64,000 nucleotides of DNA from Anaerolineales bacterium (GCA_030583905.1 CP129481.1:4060136-4124135); one strand, 5' to 3'. Counted from the stretch's first letter, positions 41,094 to 49,880 are shown. Notes: a model not told the origin generated them from the letters alone. Made by a program: numbers and translations.

Positions 41094-41957
41094 TTACCGC
41101 TCAGGCAAAGTTTGCGCCAGTATCTTCTTCTCGTGTACGAGTGCCTTTGCACCCCAAATCACAGTGATGCCAAGTGCCGAGACGAACCACAACCCGATGG
41201 TCAAATTATCCGCACGTTCGGTGAGCGTGAATAACTCACCAGTGAAATTGACCATGGCATGGAATAGGATCACAGCCAGCGTACTGCGGTTTGTGTTGTT
41301 GTAGATCCAGGTGAAGATAAAAGTGAGAGGAATGATCCCGGCGAAGAAAAGCCAGAATGCGGGCGTGCCAATACCGAGACTCGCCTGATACGAATCCCGA
41401 ATGAAGAAAGTGGGCAAATGCCACACCGACCATACGATTCCCAGAATCAGGCTGGAGATCAAAGCATTATGTTTCTCTTGCAAGCGATCCAACACATAGC
41501 CACGCCAGCCCAGTTCTTCGATGAACGGAAACAGCGTCGCAAACAGAATGGATGGGATGATGGATGATGGGCTCGTGAGTGCATTAAGAGCAGTTTCCCC
41601 CCAGGTCCCGCCTGTGCCGCCGATCAACATATCCAGAAGCGCCGCCAGCCCGTTCAGGATGGGCACGAACAGGAGGATGACCAGATACCATCTGGCTGGG
41701 ATGCGGTTGAAGCCGATGATGCGCCTCCAGTAATCCCGCCTGCCTTCTTTATCCCGCGTGAGGTAGGTGAATGCAATTCCTGTGACCATCGGTCCGAGGG
41801 CGGCGAGCAGGACCAGTACAAGCCCGGTGGGCGTTTCCATGCTGAGGTCCAACAGGATCGCCAGCCCGCCGAAGACTCCCGACCAGATAAAAGTCGCGAG
41901 GAAATATATCCAGGGGGAAGCGAGGGCAGGACGCGTGGTTTTCAAGTTTTCATTCAT
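41094..41957 (-). CDS. CPBP-family intramembrane protease
   Basis: 287 residues, seven to eight membrane helices. Motif 1 is FPFIEELGWRGYVLDRLQ (EExxxR), motif 2 GIVWSVWHLPTFF, motif 3 ILFHAMVNFTGE. It lies 18 bp after the alpha/beta hydrolase gene. Role unknown; see the second CPBP gene at 43939 in the same operon. Confidence 0.87.
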   Translation of the reverse strand: MNENLKTTRPALASPWIYFLATFIWSGVFGGLAILLDLSMETPTGLVLVLLAALGPMVTGIAFTYLTRDKEGRRDYWRRIIGFNRIPARWYLVILLFVPILNGLAALLDMLIGGTGGTWGETALNALTSPSSIIPSILFATLFPFIEELGWRGYVLDRLQEKHNALISSLILGIVWSVWHLPTFFIRDSYQASLGIGTPAFWLFFAGIIPLTFIFTWIYNNTNRSTLAVILFHAMVNFTGELFTLTERADNLTIGLWFVSALGITVIWGAKALVHEKKILAQTLPER

Positions 41958-41975
41958 TCGATTTCTCCTTTTTGA

Positions 41976-43292
41976 TCAATCATTTGATGCAAATGTTTCG
42001 GCGAGCACTTCGTTTACCACCGCATCCACGAACAAAGCCGACTCAGTGACCCACGGGTTGTGACCCGAACGCTCGAACCAGATCAATTCCTTGTGCGGCG
42101 CGTTCAGCAATTCAAAATATTCTTCAGCCAGCACAGGCGGCGCATTGACGTCATGCCGACCGAGAAAAAAGTACACAGGTACTTCGAGTTGTGTCGCCTG
42201 CACGCGGAAGTCCACTTCCCAAAGTTGCGGGTACACCACATCCATTGTTTCGAGGGCACCGCGGAACCAACTCACCTTGTCGTATAAGCCATACTCCGAG
42301 CCAGCCAGGTCTTGAAACGTATTGAACCCATCATCCGCGATGTTCGTGTCGGCGTTCATGTAGTTGAAGGTCTCCATCAAAAAGGCGGCTTCCTTCATCG
42401 CCACACCGTTGCCGTAATAGGGCGGCGGTCCCTGCTGTTGGAGTTGCTCCAGTTTTGCTGTGTTGCCTTGTTCTTTCATTAAGTTCAAAACAAACTCATA
42501 GCACATCAGGTCATTTTCCAAGAACGCGACCATTTGACCCGTACCGATGAGCGCATGGAACAATTCGGGGTTCCGCTGGACCATCCACACGCCCAACGCG
42601 CTGCCCCACGACTCACCCAACAAATAGACCTTCTCCTCACCAAATCGTTCGCGCAGATGATTAACCAGCGCAATCCCATCTGAGACGTACCGTTCGGGAC
42701 TCAGCTGTTGCCTGTCTACCGCGTCGAAGGATTTTCCCGCCCCTGGCTGTTCCCAGTTGACCACCACGAAATGCTCCTCCAACCCGCCGAGCGCGCGCCG
42801 CGCCGTGACGAGTTGACTCCCGCCCGGTCCGCCTGCGAGGAAGAGTAATACAGGCTTGTTGATGTCTTTTCCGCGAATGGAGATCCATTGCTCGCTTCCG
42901 TTCAAGTTCACTTTTTCGAGCAAGGCAATCGAATTCGGTAGAGGATTTCCGTTTGCATCTGTGATGGGTGGCGTGAATGCGAGAGCTTGCGAGATCAAGA
43001 CCGCCATAATGGAAATGACGAGCATTCCCGCAATTCCCGCTGTGATGCCTTTCCATGTAGGTTTGATGCGGAATGACAGGATGATCACCGCGATGTACGT
43101 AATGCCGAGCGGGATCCAGATCCAGGGTGGAACAGGCGTCGATAACGGGAGCAGGATGATCGGGAGTCCGAGCGCAAGGACGAGGAGCGCGGTCAAGATG
43201 TATTCGAACGAGATCAAAATCGTCCGCATGACTTTTCCGAGTCGGTTTGTCTGCGCCATCGATGGTTTCATGATATTAGCGGTTGTACCCAT
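41976..43292 (-). CDS. Membrane-anchored alpha/beta hydrolase (proline-iminopeptidase-like)
   Basis: 438 residues. Three N-terminal membrane helices (about 23-110) precede an alpha/beta hydrolase with oxyanion region LFLAGGPGGSQL, nucleophile elbow LLGESWGSALG, acid GRHDVNAP and His in RSGHNPWV. The ATG lies 17 bp inside the sigma-factor gene with AAGGA seven bases upstream, so its translation is coupled to that of the sigma factor. Substrate unknown; the GGPGG motif favours peptidase or esterase. Confidence 0.88.
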   Translation of the reverse strand: MGTTANIMKPSMAQTNRLGKVMRTILISFEYILTALLVLALGLPIILLPLSTPVPPWIWIPLGITYIAVIILSFRIKPTWKGITAGIAGMLVISIMAVLISQALAFTPPITDANGNPLPNSIALLEKVNLNGSEQWISIRGKDINKPVLLFLAGGPGGSQLVTARRALGGLEEHFVVVNWEQPGAGKSFDAVDRQQLSPERYVSDGIALVNHLRERFGEEKVYLLGESWGSALGVWMVQRNPELFHALIGTGQMVAFLENDLMCYEFVLNLMKEQGNTAKLEQLQQQGPPPYYGNGVAMKEAAFLMETFNYMNADTNIADDGFNTFQDLAGSEYGLYDKVSWFRGALETMDVVYPQLWEVDFRVQATQLEVPVYFFLGRHDVNAPPVLAEEYFELLNAPHKELIWFERSGHNPWVTESALFVDAVVNEVLAETFASND

Positions 43293-43920
43293 ATTGGTTC
43301 CTTTTTGTTGCTTGATCGTTCATTGAACGTCGGAATGAATCTCGAAGTTTCTCCTGCATTTGAAGACGGGCGCGTGCCAAGCGGCTTTTGACGGTTCCAA
43401 TGGGGACGCCCAGCGTTTGCGCCGCCTCGGCATAATCGAACTCATACACATCCACCAGCATGATGACGCTGCGAAATGCGCGGGGCAACTCATCCAACAG
43501 TCGATGTAGTTCCTTTGTTAACTCATTCTGCTCCGCTTTCATTTCCGGCGATGCAGTGGGGGCGGCAAGCCAGGCGGGAGACTCGTTCTCCACGCCATAA
43601 TCATTTTCAGGGAACAGGGAGATGACCGGGCAGCGGTGTGATTGGCGGAAGATATCGTATGCTACGTTGGTCGCAATCTTCAATAACCAGGCACGGAACG
43701 ACCCGCCGCGAAACTCGGCAATATGTTGAAACGCCTTTACAAAACTCTCCTGCGCCGCGTCCTCGGCAGAGTCGCGATCTTTCAATAATGCGAAGGCGTG
43801 GTGATAGACGAGATCCTGATGCGCCAATACCAGGTGGTTGAACGCATCCAGATCGCCGCTGGAAGCCTTTTGGATCAGCCGTGTTTCGTCTGGTTGGGAC
43901 GTCGTGTTCGCAACTCCCAT
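43276..43920 (-). CDS. ECF-family RNA polymerase sigma factor
   Basis: 214 residues. Region 2 reads HQDLVYHHAFALLKDRDSAEDAAQE in outline with FRAWLLKIATNVAYDIFR, and region 4 FDYAEAAQTLGVPIGTVKSRLARAR. A ~25-residue insert (GVENESPAWLAAPTAS) lies between them, a common length. No anti-sigma gene of the zinc-anchored type adjoins; the overlapping membrane hydrolase or the CPBP proteases could take that regulatory role, but this is inference. AAGG precedes the ATG. Confidence 0.93.
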   Translation of the reverse strand: MGVANTTSQPDETRLIQKASSGDLDAFNHLVLAHQDLVYHHAFALLKDRDSAEDAAQESFVKAFQHIAEFRGGSFRAWLLKIATNVAYDIFRQSHRCPVISLFPENDYGVENESPAWLAAPTASPEMKAEQNELTKELHRLLDELPRAFRSVIMLVDVYEFDYAEAAQTLGVPIGTVKSRLARARLQMQEKLRDSFRRSMNDQATKRNQYGYNR

Positions 43921-43938
43921 TTCATCTACCTTGTCAAA

Positions 43939-44808
43939 TCAAACTGCTTCCTGCACTCCCGCACGAAAAGGCAATTCGACTTGCGATTTCCTCGAAAGAT
44001 GTTTTGGTCCAAAATAGATGACAACCCACACGATCAGCAACAGCATCAATCCGCCGCCGCCGATGTAGAGCAGCATGGGCGGCAACAACCCGAATTGTTG
44101 GACGAGGAAAACGCTGGAGAAGTTGAAAAAGAAGTGTGCCAGCATGGTAAGGAAGAGACTGCCGCCGCTGTTGTTGTAAATCCACGCGAAGAGGATGGAC
44201 AATGCAGTCACTACGACCATGAAAATCGGGAGCGGCATGCCATTGGCGGCGTAGTTCGGCTCGAAGTAGAACGGAACGTGCCAGGCTGCCCACAACGCGC
44301 CGAGGATCAGGCTGGAGGTCAGTGCACTGAATCGTCTTTGCAGGCGTGGAAGTGCAAAGCCGCGCCAGCCTGCTTCCTCGCTCAGCGGTCCGCTGAGGAA
44401 GGTGAATCCCAGCAAGCCCAGCAATGACCAGAGTGTGGTGTCGGGGTTGATGCCGCGCATCGGATTGCCGAGCAAAATGTAAACGATGGCAATGAGCAAG
44501 GGGAAGCCGGTCATCATGAATGCCGCCAGATACCAAAACCAGTGCACCCGCCAGCGAGTGAAGCCGGAGAGTAGGTTGAGTACTTCCTTCCATCCGCCGA
44601 TCATGGCGGAGAGGATCACGGCGCTGATGGTCGGCGTGAGCACTTGCAGGATGGCGACCGGTTTGGTCTGCGGAATCTTGAGGATGTAGAGTTGCGTGAC
44701 GGTGACTGCGATGTTCAGGGCGAAGGTCAGGATGAAGAACGACCAGAGCGGATAACGAACGAGGATGTTGGGGGATTTTGTCGGCATGATTACCTCCTTG
44801 ACCATCAT
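43939..44808 (-). CDS. CPBP-family intramembrane protease
   Basis: 289 residues, about eight membrane helices. Motif 1 SEEAGWRGFALPRLQRR, motif 2 GALWAAWHVPFYF, motif 3 MLAHFFFNFSSVF. First gene of the run CPBP-sigma-hydrolase-CPBP; ends 18 bp before the sigma factor. AAGGAGG is close to the ATG. Its leader holds element E3. Confidence 0.87.
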   Translation of the reverse strand: MMVKEVIMPTKSPNILVRYPLWSFFILTFALNIAVTVTQLYILKIPQTKPVAILQVLTPTISAVILSAMIGGWKEVLNLLSGFTRWRVHWFWYLAAFMMTGFPLLIAIVYILLGNPMRGINPDTTLWSLLGLLGFTFLSGPLSEEAGWRGFALPRLQRRFSALTSSLILGALWAAWHVPFYFEPNYAANGMPLPIFMVVVTALSILFAWIYNNSGGSLFLTMLAHFFFNFSSVFLVQQFGLLPPMLLYIGGGGLMLLLIVWVVIYFGPKHLSRKSQVELPFRAGVQEAV

Positions 44809-44822
44809 ATATCGAGCGGAAC

Positions 44823-44878
44823 AAAAACTCCCCTGTCACTGGGGGAGTTTTCACTGTCCAGATGGATAGTGGTTCTAT
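44823..44878 (-). promoter_or_regulatory. Composite leader element E3 (dyad plus terminator-like hairpin)
   Basis: On the minus strand: CACTATCCATCTGGACAGTG (near-palindrome), then AAAACTCCCC-cagtgac-GGGGAGTTTTTG. Unlike E1 and E2 it does not follow a gene end: the nearest upstream gene (45236-45865) has its own terminator. It lies ~15 bp before the CPBP start, so it must act in that leader. Nothing else was seen in 44880-45150. Confidence 0.7.
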
Positions 44879-45154
44879 TCCTTGATATATCACCGTGTCG
44901 CGCACAACTCGGTCAACTTACCCCGAGCGCGTAATCAGGGAATGACTCTTGCTCTCCATATGATAGCAAGTTACCATATTGGTTCAATAGAACTGCCTGA
45001 TTTAGGCTAAAATCCTATCAAAACACCTATGAAACCTTCTTCCGCCACTGCAATCTCTCATCCCAACATCGCCTTCGCTATGTTGTCATAATGGAACACC
45101 GTATATGGTTACCGCAAGGCTGGTTTTGCCCAATTATGGACGTAGAACTGGACA

Positions 45155-45203
45155 AAAAAAAGGAAAAAAGAACAGCGCCCCGACATGGGGCGCTGTTCTT
45201 TTC
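45155..45203. terminator. Intrinsic terminator of the NAD(P)-binding protein gene
   Basis: Twelve-base stem GAACAGCGCCCC / GGGGCGCTGTTC (45170-45198) with a five-base loop, a long A-run on the left and TTTTC on the right. On the minus strand it is followed by TTTTTTCC and more T, so it ends transcription from 45236-45865. Confidence 0.88.
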
Positions 45204-45235
45204 AATCAAGGAAAGTCAAATCCGACCAATTCAGG

Positions 45236-45865
45236 TCAATAACTTGCCACTGGTAATTTCTTCAACCACTTCAGTTCGGTCAGTTCCTTCAAGACAAAGT
45301 CTGCGCCATCGGCACGGGAAAGTTGCGTACCCGAACTCTTGCTTACATACCCGACCTGATACTTACCTTTGTGTTCGCCATCCATCAGGCGCGGATACCT
45401 CACTACCGTCCAATCCAAATCAGACTCCCGAATCGCCTGCACGTTTGCAGCCGAATCCAGCACCACATCTTTTGCCAATAGATTGAGCAGAAATCCGATG
45501 AAGTGATCAATAAATTTGGGTTGATCTTCGGGTTGCCGTACTCCTGCGCCAGTCGTGGAGACCAGCCGGCGCACACCATGTTTCCTCATCCCGGCAACAA
45601 TGTTTTTGGCTGAAATTTCCATCATGTGGGGGACTGGCGGTCGGGTCGGTCCCAGCGCGCTGATGACAGCATCCTGCCCGGCAATCGCCTTCTCAACAGC
45701 TTCAGCATCCATCGAGTCACCCTTGAATACGGTCAGGTTGGCATGGGTGACAGCCAATTTCTCTGGGGAACGCACAAAGGCTGTCACAGCATGCCCTGCT
45801 TTCAATGCCTGCTTGACTACTTCCAAACCAACCCCACGCGATGCACCAAATACTACGATCTTCAT
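45236..45865 (-). CDS. NAD(P)-binding oxidoreductase (SDR-like, NmrA/YwnB type)
   Basis: 209 residues. The Rossmann motif is IVVFGASRGVGLEVV at the N-terminus; AIAGQDAVISALGP, RRLVSTTGAGV and SDLDWTVVRYPRLMDG follow, as in atypical short-chain dehydrogenases that act on flavin or as redox sensors. Located downstream of a TetR regulator (35-bp gap) and probably in its operon. Confidence 0.85.
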   Translation of the reverse strand: MKIVVFGASRGVGLEVVKQALKAGHAVTAFVRSPEKLAVTHANLTVFKGDSMDAEAVEKAIAGQDAVISALGPTRPPVPHMMEISAKNIVAGMRKHGVRRLVSTTGAGVRQPEDQPKFIDHFIGFLLNLLAKDVVLDSAANVQAIRESDLDWTVVRYPRLMDGEHKGKYQVGYVSKSSGTQLSRADGADFVLKELTELKWLKKLPVASY

Positions 45866-45900
45866 TAGACTCCTTTGAAATTGTTTCTTATCAATGATGG

Positions 45901-46461
45901 CTATGAAGCCAACAAGACCTTCAATTGTTTTGCCACCAGGCGCAGCGGGTCGGCGGTATGCGATGTACGACTCAGGATGATCCCACCTTCGATGGCAGAA
46001 ACAATAAAGGTCGCCAATTCATCGGCTTTTGTTTTTGAGTACCCGCATTCGATCAACTTGTCATGGAAGGCGGATTTCAACATTTGGTATGCTTCGTGGC
46101 AGGCTGCGTTGATCCGCGTTGAGGTGGTCGCAGTTTCCATCGCCACAGCCGTCAGAGGACTGCCCGCCGCAAAACCAGATCGTTCGACATGTTCCGCAAT
46201 GTTCAGAATGAAGTCAGAAACTGCTTTGGCGGCGTTGGAACTCTCTGTTAATCCCTGGCGAATCCGTTCGGCAGTTTGTTTTCCGGATTGAAGTACCGCC
46301 TCTGCCGTAATCTGTTCCTTGCCCTCTGGAAAGTAGTAATACAACGATCCTTTTGGGGAACCGCTTTCCTTGATGATCTCGTTCAAACCAGTGCCGTGAT
46401 AGCCCTGCTTTTCCAGCAGGGCACAGGTGGTTTGCAGGATTTGTTCGCGGGCATTGATCAT
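45901..46461 (-). CDS. TetR/AcrR-family transcriptional regulator (YxaF/LmrA type)
   Basis: 186 residues starting MINAREQILQTTCALLEKQG. The helix-turn-helix is GTGLNEIIKESGSPKGSLYYYFPEGKEQ (in outline), followed by a YxaF/LmrA-like ligand domain. GGAG is six bases before this ATG; the frame extends to 46548 but there no ribosome-binding site is seen and it would include the operator. It is divergent from the NmrA-like gene, with a dyad between them, so autoregulation and control of both neighbours is likely. Confidence 0.9.
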   Translation of the reverse strand: MINAREQILQTTCALLEKQGYHGTGLNEIIKESGSPKGSLYYYFPEGKEQITAEAVLQSGKQTAERIRQGLTESSNAAKAVSDFILNIAEHVERSGFAAGSPLTAVAMETATTSTRINAACHEAYQMLKSAFHDKLIECGYSKTKADELATFIVSAIEGGIILSRTSHTADPLRLVAKQLKVLLAS

Positions 46462-46521
46462 GTCTGTCTCCGTCCAGAAAATGTCTTTTGTCATCTTTTC
46501 AAAAGACGACTGCTGGATTAT

Positions 46522-46540
46522 TATAACGACTGGTCTATAT
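46522..46540. promoter_or_regulatory. Candidate TetR operator in the divergent promoter region
   Basis: TATAACGACTGGTCTATAT is an imperfect palindrome around GAC-TG-GTC, of the type bound by TetR-family dimers. It lies between the TetR gene and the NmrA-like gene. Confidence 0.5.
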
Positions 46541-46563
46541 AAAGTCAAGTCAGGAGCAAGTGA

Positions 46564-47421
46564 ATGTCATCCCCCATATTGGTAATCGGTGCGCTTGGAA
46601 ATGTCGGCACGGAAGTCGTTAAGCAGATACTCTCCAGAGGTGGAAAAGTCCGTGCGGCGGATATGGATGTGAACAAACTCAGGAAGCATTTTGGCGAAGC
46701 GGTTGAAACAGTTCGCTTTGATTTCACCGATCCATCCACTTTTGAAGAAACCTTTCGAGGTGTGAAGCGCATGTTTTACATGCGTCCGCCGCACATCACG
46801 AATATCCAGCGTGATATGGTTCCTTCGATGGATGCCGCCAAACGCGCGGGTATAACCCACGTGGTATTTCTCTCCCTGATCGGGATCGAGAACACGACAT
46901 ATGTTCCCCACTATAAAGTGGAGACCTATTTGAAGGCAATCAACATGCAAACGACCTTTTTGCGTTGCAGTTTCTTCATGCAGAATCTGAACACCACCCA
47001 TCGTAGGGAGATCAAGGAAAGAAACGAGATTTTTGTGCCGGTGGGAAAGGCAAAGACTGCCTTTATCGATGCGCGTGACATCGGGGCAGTTGCAGCGGTG
47101 GCTTTACTGGAAGATGGACACGCCGGCAGGAACTACGACCTGACCGGCAGTGAACGCTTGGATTATTGGGAGGTAGCCAGGACCATGAGTGAGGTGTTGG
47201 GACGCAAGATCACCTATCGCAATCCCAACCCTTTGTACTTTCTGCTCGAAACGATGCGCCGTAGTACGCCTTTCATGTTTGCCCTGGTGATGACCGGGCT
47301 GTACACATCCACCCGCTTTGGGATGGCAGAACCGATAACCGATGAGGTCGAGCGATTAACCGGGCACAACCCCATCACCTTCAGACAGTATGTGATGGAC
47401 TACAAAGATGCCTGGAAGTAA
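46564..47421 (+). CDS. NmrA-like NAD(P)-binding oxidoreductase
   Basis: 285 residues: Rossmann motif ILVIGALGNVGTEVV, then VKRMFYMRPPHITN, HVVFLSLIGIENTTYVPHYKVE, FLRCSFFMQNL and IDARDIGAVAAVALLEDG, as in NmrA/QOR2-type proteins that use NAD(P)H or sense its redox state. AGGAGCAAGTG precedes the ATG. It is read divergently from the TetR gene. Likely acts on quinones or other electrophiles. Confidence 0.87.
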   Translation: MSSPILVIGALGNVGTEVVKQILSRGGKVRAADMDVNKLRKHFGEAVETVRFDFTDPSTFEETFRGVKRMFYMRPPHITNIQRDMVPSMDAAKRAGITHVVFLSLIGIENTTYVPHYKVETYLKAINMQTTFLRCSFFMQNLNTTHRREIKERNEIFVPVGKAKTAFIDARDIGAVAAVALLEDGHAGRNYDLTGSERLDYWEVARTMSEVLGRKITYRNPNPLYFLLETMRRSTPFMFALVMTGLYTSTRFGMAEPITDEVERLTGHNPITFRQYVMDYKDAWK

Positions 47422-47485
47422 TCTCAGATTACCGAGTCAAATTAATTCAGCATGAACGCCCCTACTTATCCTTTCATGCTATAGG

Positions 47486-48574
47486 CTAAAACTCTTTCTT
47501 TTCAACGCTCACCCGGGTTCCACCCGGCATCTCCACGGTAACATCCCCAGGGTCGTAAGATACAAGTGGTTGAGACCAGCGAAATACCCACTTTGCGTCC
47601 TCCGGGCTGGCGTTGACACAACCACGAGAGGAAGGTTCACCATAGTTGTTGTGCCAGTAAGTGGAATGGATGGCCACACCGGAGCCAACGAATAAACTGA
47701 CCCACCCCACGGCCGGCAGACTCCAGCCTGCTGATGTACTTCCGCCGCTTAATGGCAAGGAGATCGCCTTCCGCCAGATCGGGAATTCGCCTACCGGGGT
47801 CGCCCACGCATCCACAGGATTGCCCCATGCATCATACAGTGCGCCGCTGGAAATGCGCGCAAAATACACCTCATTCTTTCCCTCGTAGCACGATAAGGTT
47901 TGATAATCAATGTCGACCACGATCTTTTTCTCTTCGGCTTCCGGGTTGATGGGAGCGATTTCCTCCGCAGTTAGTGGACGAAACGCCTCTGCCGGCCCCC
48001 AGAACAGGTCCCCCGATCCGAAGCGTTCATTGAACCGATACCAGACTCTTCCATCCGCTTCGGCGCGAATCTGATCCACCCAGACCACCTGACTATAGAC
48101 GAACCGCGCCGGCAGACCAATGGATTCCCGGTATTGGAGCCAAGGCGCGCGCGATGGCGGGTTATCGAGAATCAAGTCTACATAAGGAACGGTGACTTCG
48201 ACCCACAGGCCAGGACCCAGACTTGTACTTGGCAGAGTGGACACTTGCGAATTCGGCAAGTTACGCACGGGTTGCAGGTTTCCGCCCCACACATAACCAT
48301 AGGGAGTCTCGACCCAGCGTTGATTGATCCTGCCGGGCATGCTTCCAACCACTTCCCGAATCCAGGGGACGACCTGATCTTCATACAGAGCGCCAACAAT
48401 CTGTTCGTTCCCATCAGGGCGCGCATATACATCCACCTTGCCGACCGTAACACGCCCCAGTAATTCCGACTGCTGAAATTCAAGAATCTCCTCAAAAGGG
48501 CGAAAGGCAAGTGCACCGGCGCCCAATGCGGTGATCTTTAGAAAATCACGGCGAGTGAGTGGATGTCTTGTCAT
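47486..48574 (-). CDS. L,D-transpeptidase with Tat-type signal
   Basis: 362 residues. The N-terminus has a twin-arginine signal (LTRRDFLKITALGAGALA). A ~180-residue SH3-like N-terminal region is followed by a YkuD domain (KKIVVDIDYQTLSCYEG; AWATPVGEF) with active site HSTYWHNNYGEPSSRGCVN (Cys in SRGCVN). It forms 3-3 cross-links or anchors proteins in peptidoglycan. Its start lies inside the upstream small gene (29-bp overlap), the third gene of the Rieske operon. Confidence 0.9.
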   Translation of the reverse strand: MTRHPLTRRDFLKITALGAGALAFRPFEEILEFQQSELLGRVTVGKVDVYARPDGNEQIVGALYEDQVVPWIREVVGSMPGRINQRWVETPYGYVWGGNLQPVRNLPNSQVSTLPSTSLGPGLWVEVTVPYVDLILDNPPSRAPWLQYRESIGLPARFVYSQVVWVDQIRAEADGRVWYRFNERFGSGDLFWGPAEAFRPLTAEEIAPINPEAEEKKIVVDIDYQTLSCYEGKNEVYFARISSGALYDAWGNPVDAWATPVGEFPIWRKAISLPLSGGSTSAGWSLPAVGWVSLFVGSGVAIHSTYWHNNYGEPSSRGCVNASPEDAKWVFRWSQPLVSYDPGDVTVEMPGGTRVSVEKKEF

Positions 48575-48779
48575 GGACGGAATGATCGTGATGTTGATCC
48601 GGCTGGCTGTTGTGATTGTGCATATTACCCATCATGAAAAAATGCGCCAGCGGGCAAAGCAATGCCAGCCCCACATAGACGACTGTATTAACGGGAATTT
48701 TCAGGAGAGAGACGGCTGCTAGACCCAGAATGGGAATCAGGCAGCAAAGCAACATGATCCAGATCTGACGTTTATGCAT
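48546..48779 (-). CDS. Small His-rich membrane protein (DUF2933-like)
   Basis: 77 residues, two membrane helices; the second reads VGLALLCPLAHFFMMGNMH, close to the LCPLMHLFMM pattern of DUF2933 proteins, which are common in copper/heavy-metal islands. The C-terminal tail is rich in His, Asp and Asn (NHNSQPDQHHDHSVHD) and could bind metal. It overlaps the L,D-transpeptidase gene by 29 bp and follows the Rieske gene by 12 bp. Confidence 0.75.
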   Translation of the reverse strand: MHKRQIWIMLLCCLIPILGLAAVSLLKIPVNTVVYVGLALLCPLAHFFMMGNMHNHNSQPDQHHDHSVHDKTSTHSP

Positions 48780-48791
48780 TTGAACCTTCCT

Positions 48792-49289
48792 TCATCCCTC
48801 CCGTTTGAAAGGTGGGAGGATAACGAACAAATTTCCATTTTCCATTTCCGTTGCGAATTCATCCAGCGGACGCGGAGGCGGTCCGCTGATCACATTACCC
48901 AAAACATCGAAGTGTCCATCGTGGCAGGGACTGATGTAATGTTCCTGGTCGGGCTGCCACGTCACACGGCAGCCAAGATGGGTGCATATATCGGAAAAGA
49001 CACGCGCTTCCTCTTCGTTCCTTCGGACGACATACAAGCCGTAATTGGTCGCGGTGCGCTCCCAACCGTTGACCCTGGTCAGCGTGAAATCGTATCGGGT
49101 GGGGACACCAATGGGATAGTTCTCGAGTGGACCGAGGTCAATCAGCGAATCGTTCCCGGTCTCGCGCAGGGACGGTGAGAGCAGGTATACGATGGAAGGG
49201 ATTCCGATGGCAACGCCTATACAACCACCGATGATGACGGTGGTTGTCTTGATGAAGTCGCGGCGGCTGAAGTTCTGATTGTGAGACAT
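48792..49289 (-). CDS. Rieske 2Fe-2S protein
   Basis: 165 residues starting MSHNQNFSRRDFIKTTTV: a twin-arginine signal (SRRDF) with an uncleaved anchor helix, then the Rieske fold with cluster ligands CTHLGC and SPCHDGHFD. Acts as an electron carrier on the outer membrane face. No cytochrome b gene adjoins, so it is not part of a normal bc1 operon. AGGAG is seven bases before this ATG; the frame upstream overlaps a -10 box. First gene of the minus-strand unit Rieske, DUF2933-like, L,D-transpeptidase. Confidence 0.9.
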   Translation of the reverse strand: MSHNQNFSRRDFIKTTTVIIGGCIGVAIGIPSIVYLLSPSLRETGNDSLIDLGPLENYPIGVPTRYDFTLTRVNGWERTATNYGLYVVRRNEEEARVFSDICTHLGCRVTWQPDQEHYISPCHDGHFDVLGNVISGPPPRPLDEFATEMENGNLFVILPPFKREG

Positions 49290-49308
49290 ATCCGTCTCCT
49301 TTTCTTCC

Positions 49309-49378
49309 ATCATAGCCTTTTCCCAAGCGGTTGCCTTGCGCTGGATGGCGGTTCAGGACGATAGGCAATATTGCTTAC
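49309..49378 (-). promoter_or_regulatory. Regulon promoter S1 (Rieske operon)
   Basis: Inverted repeat ATAGGCAATATTGCTTAC (49361-49378), second site GCCATCCAGC (minus strand, ~49340-49349) and -10 box TATGAT at 49314-49309, with 46 bp between repeat and -10. The layout matches S2-S7. The repeat could also serve the divergent gene at 49453. Confidence 0.75.
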
Positions 49379-49452
49379 GGGGAAATAAGTGATGCAGCCC
49401 TGAGTATTCGTGGAGTGAAACCGTACAATGACCCCATCAACTTGAGGTGTGT

Positions 49453-49815
49453 ATGAATGTTTCACCATTCCTGTCAGTTTCCCAACCCTGCGGCGAAGCA
49501 TTGCAGTGGATGAATAAACAGCTACAGAAGGCTGGCTTGCGTCCTGTGCAAACATTCGATTTGAGCGCGGCGCGGGCTGGTATGCATGAGTGCTCCTGCC
49601 CGAATCACGGAACGAATGTATGCGATTGCCAGATGGTGGTCGTGCTGGTCTATGGCGAAGCCCCCAAACCTTTGACCCTTATTTTACACGGCAAGAACGG
49701 GCAAACCTGGCTTTCGATTGTTGATAATCCACGCCAGGGGATCGACGCAAAACTTACCGCTGAGATAAGGCAGGCACTTGCGCAAGCGCCCATCACCGCC
49801 CCACAGGATGGATAG
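49453..49815 (+). CDS. Cysteine-rich small protein of unknown function
   Basis: 120 residues starting MNVSPFLSVSQPCGEAL; GAGG is five bases before the ATG. A central cluster HECSCPNHGTNVCDCQM (four Cys and two His) looks able to bind metal, flanked by alpha/beta-type sequence (VVVLVYGEAPKPLTLILHG). No signal peptide, so cytoplasmic. Its neighbours suggest copper or thiol chemistry. I do not know the family. Confidence 0.72.
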   Translation: MNVSPFLSVSQPCGEALQWMNKQLQKAGLRPVQTFDLSAARAGMHECSCPNHGTNVCDCQMVVVLVYGEAPKPLTLILHGKNGQTWLSIVDNPRQGIDAKLTAEIRQALAQAPITAPQDG

Positions 49816-49880
49816 GCAATTTTGCCTATGTCCTCCTGCGTCAAATTGCGCTGGTTTGAAGACGAGTGATTCTTTACAGT
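49812..49880 (+). promoter_or_regulatory. Regulon promoter S2 (multicopper oxidase operon)
   Basis: The best palindrome of the set: ATAGGCAATTTTGCCTAT (49812-49829) has perfect 8-bp arms. A second, weaker site TCAAATTGCGC is centred near -41, and the -10 box TACAGT is at 49875-49880, 45 bp from the repeat. Confidence 0.8.

Noticed and set aside
45091..45486. Plus-strand frame over the terminator and end of the NAD(P)-binding gene
   Set aside because: It reads through a strong hairpin and the antisense of a real gene; no motif.
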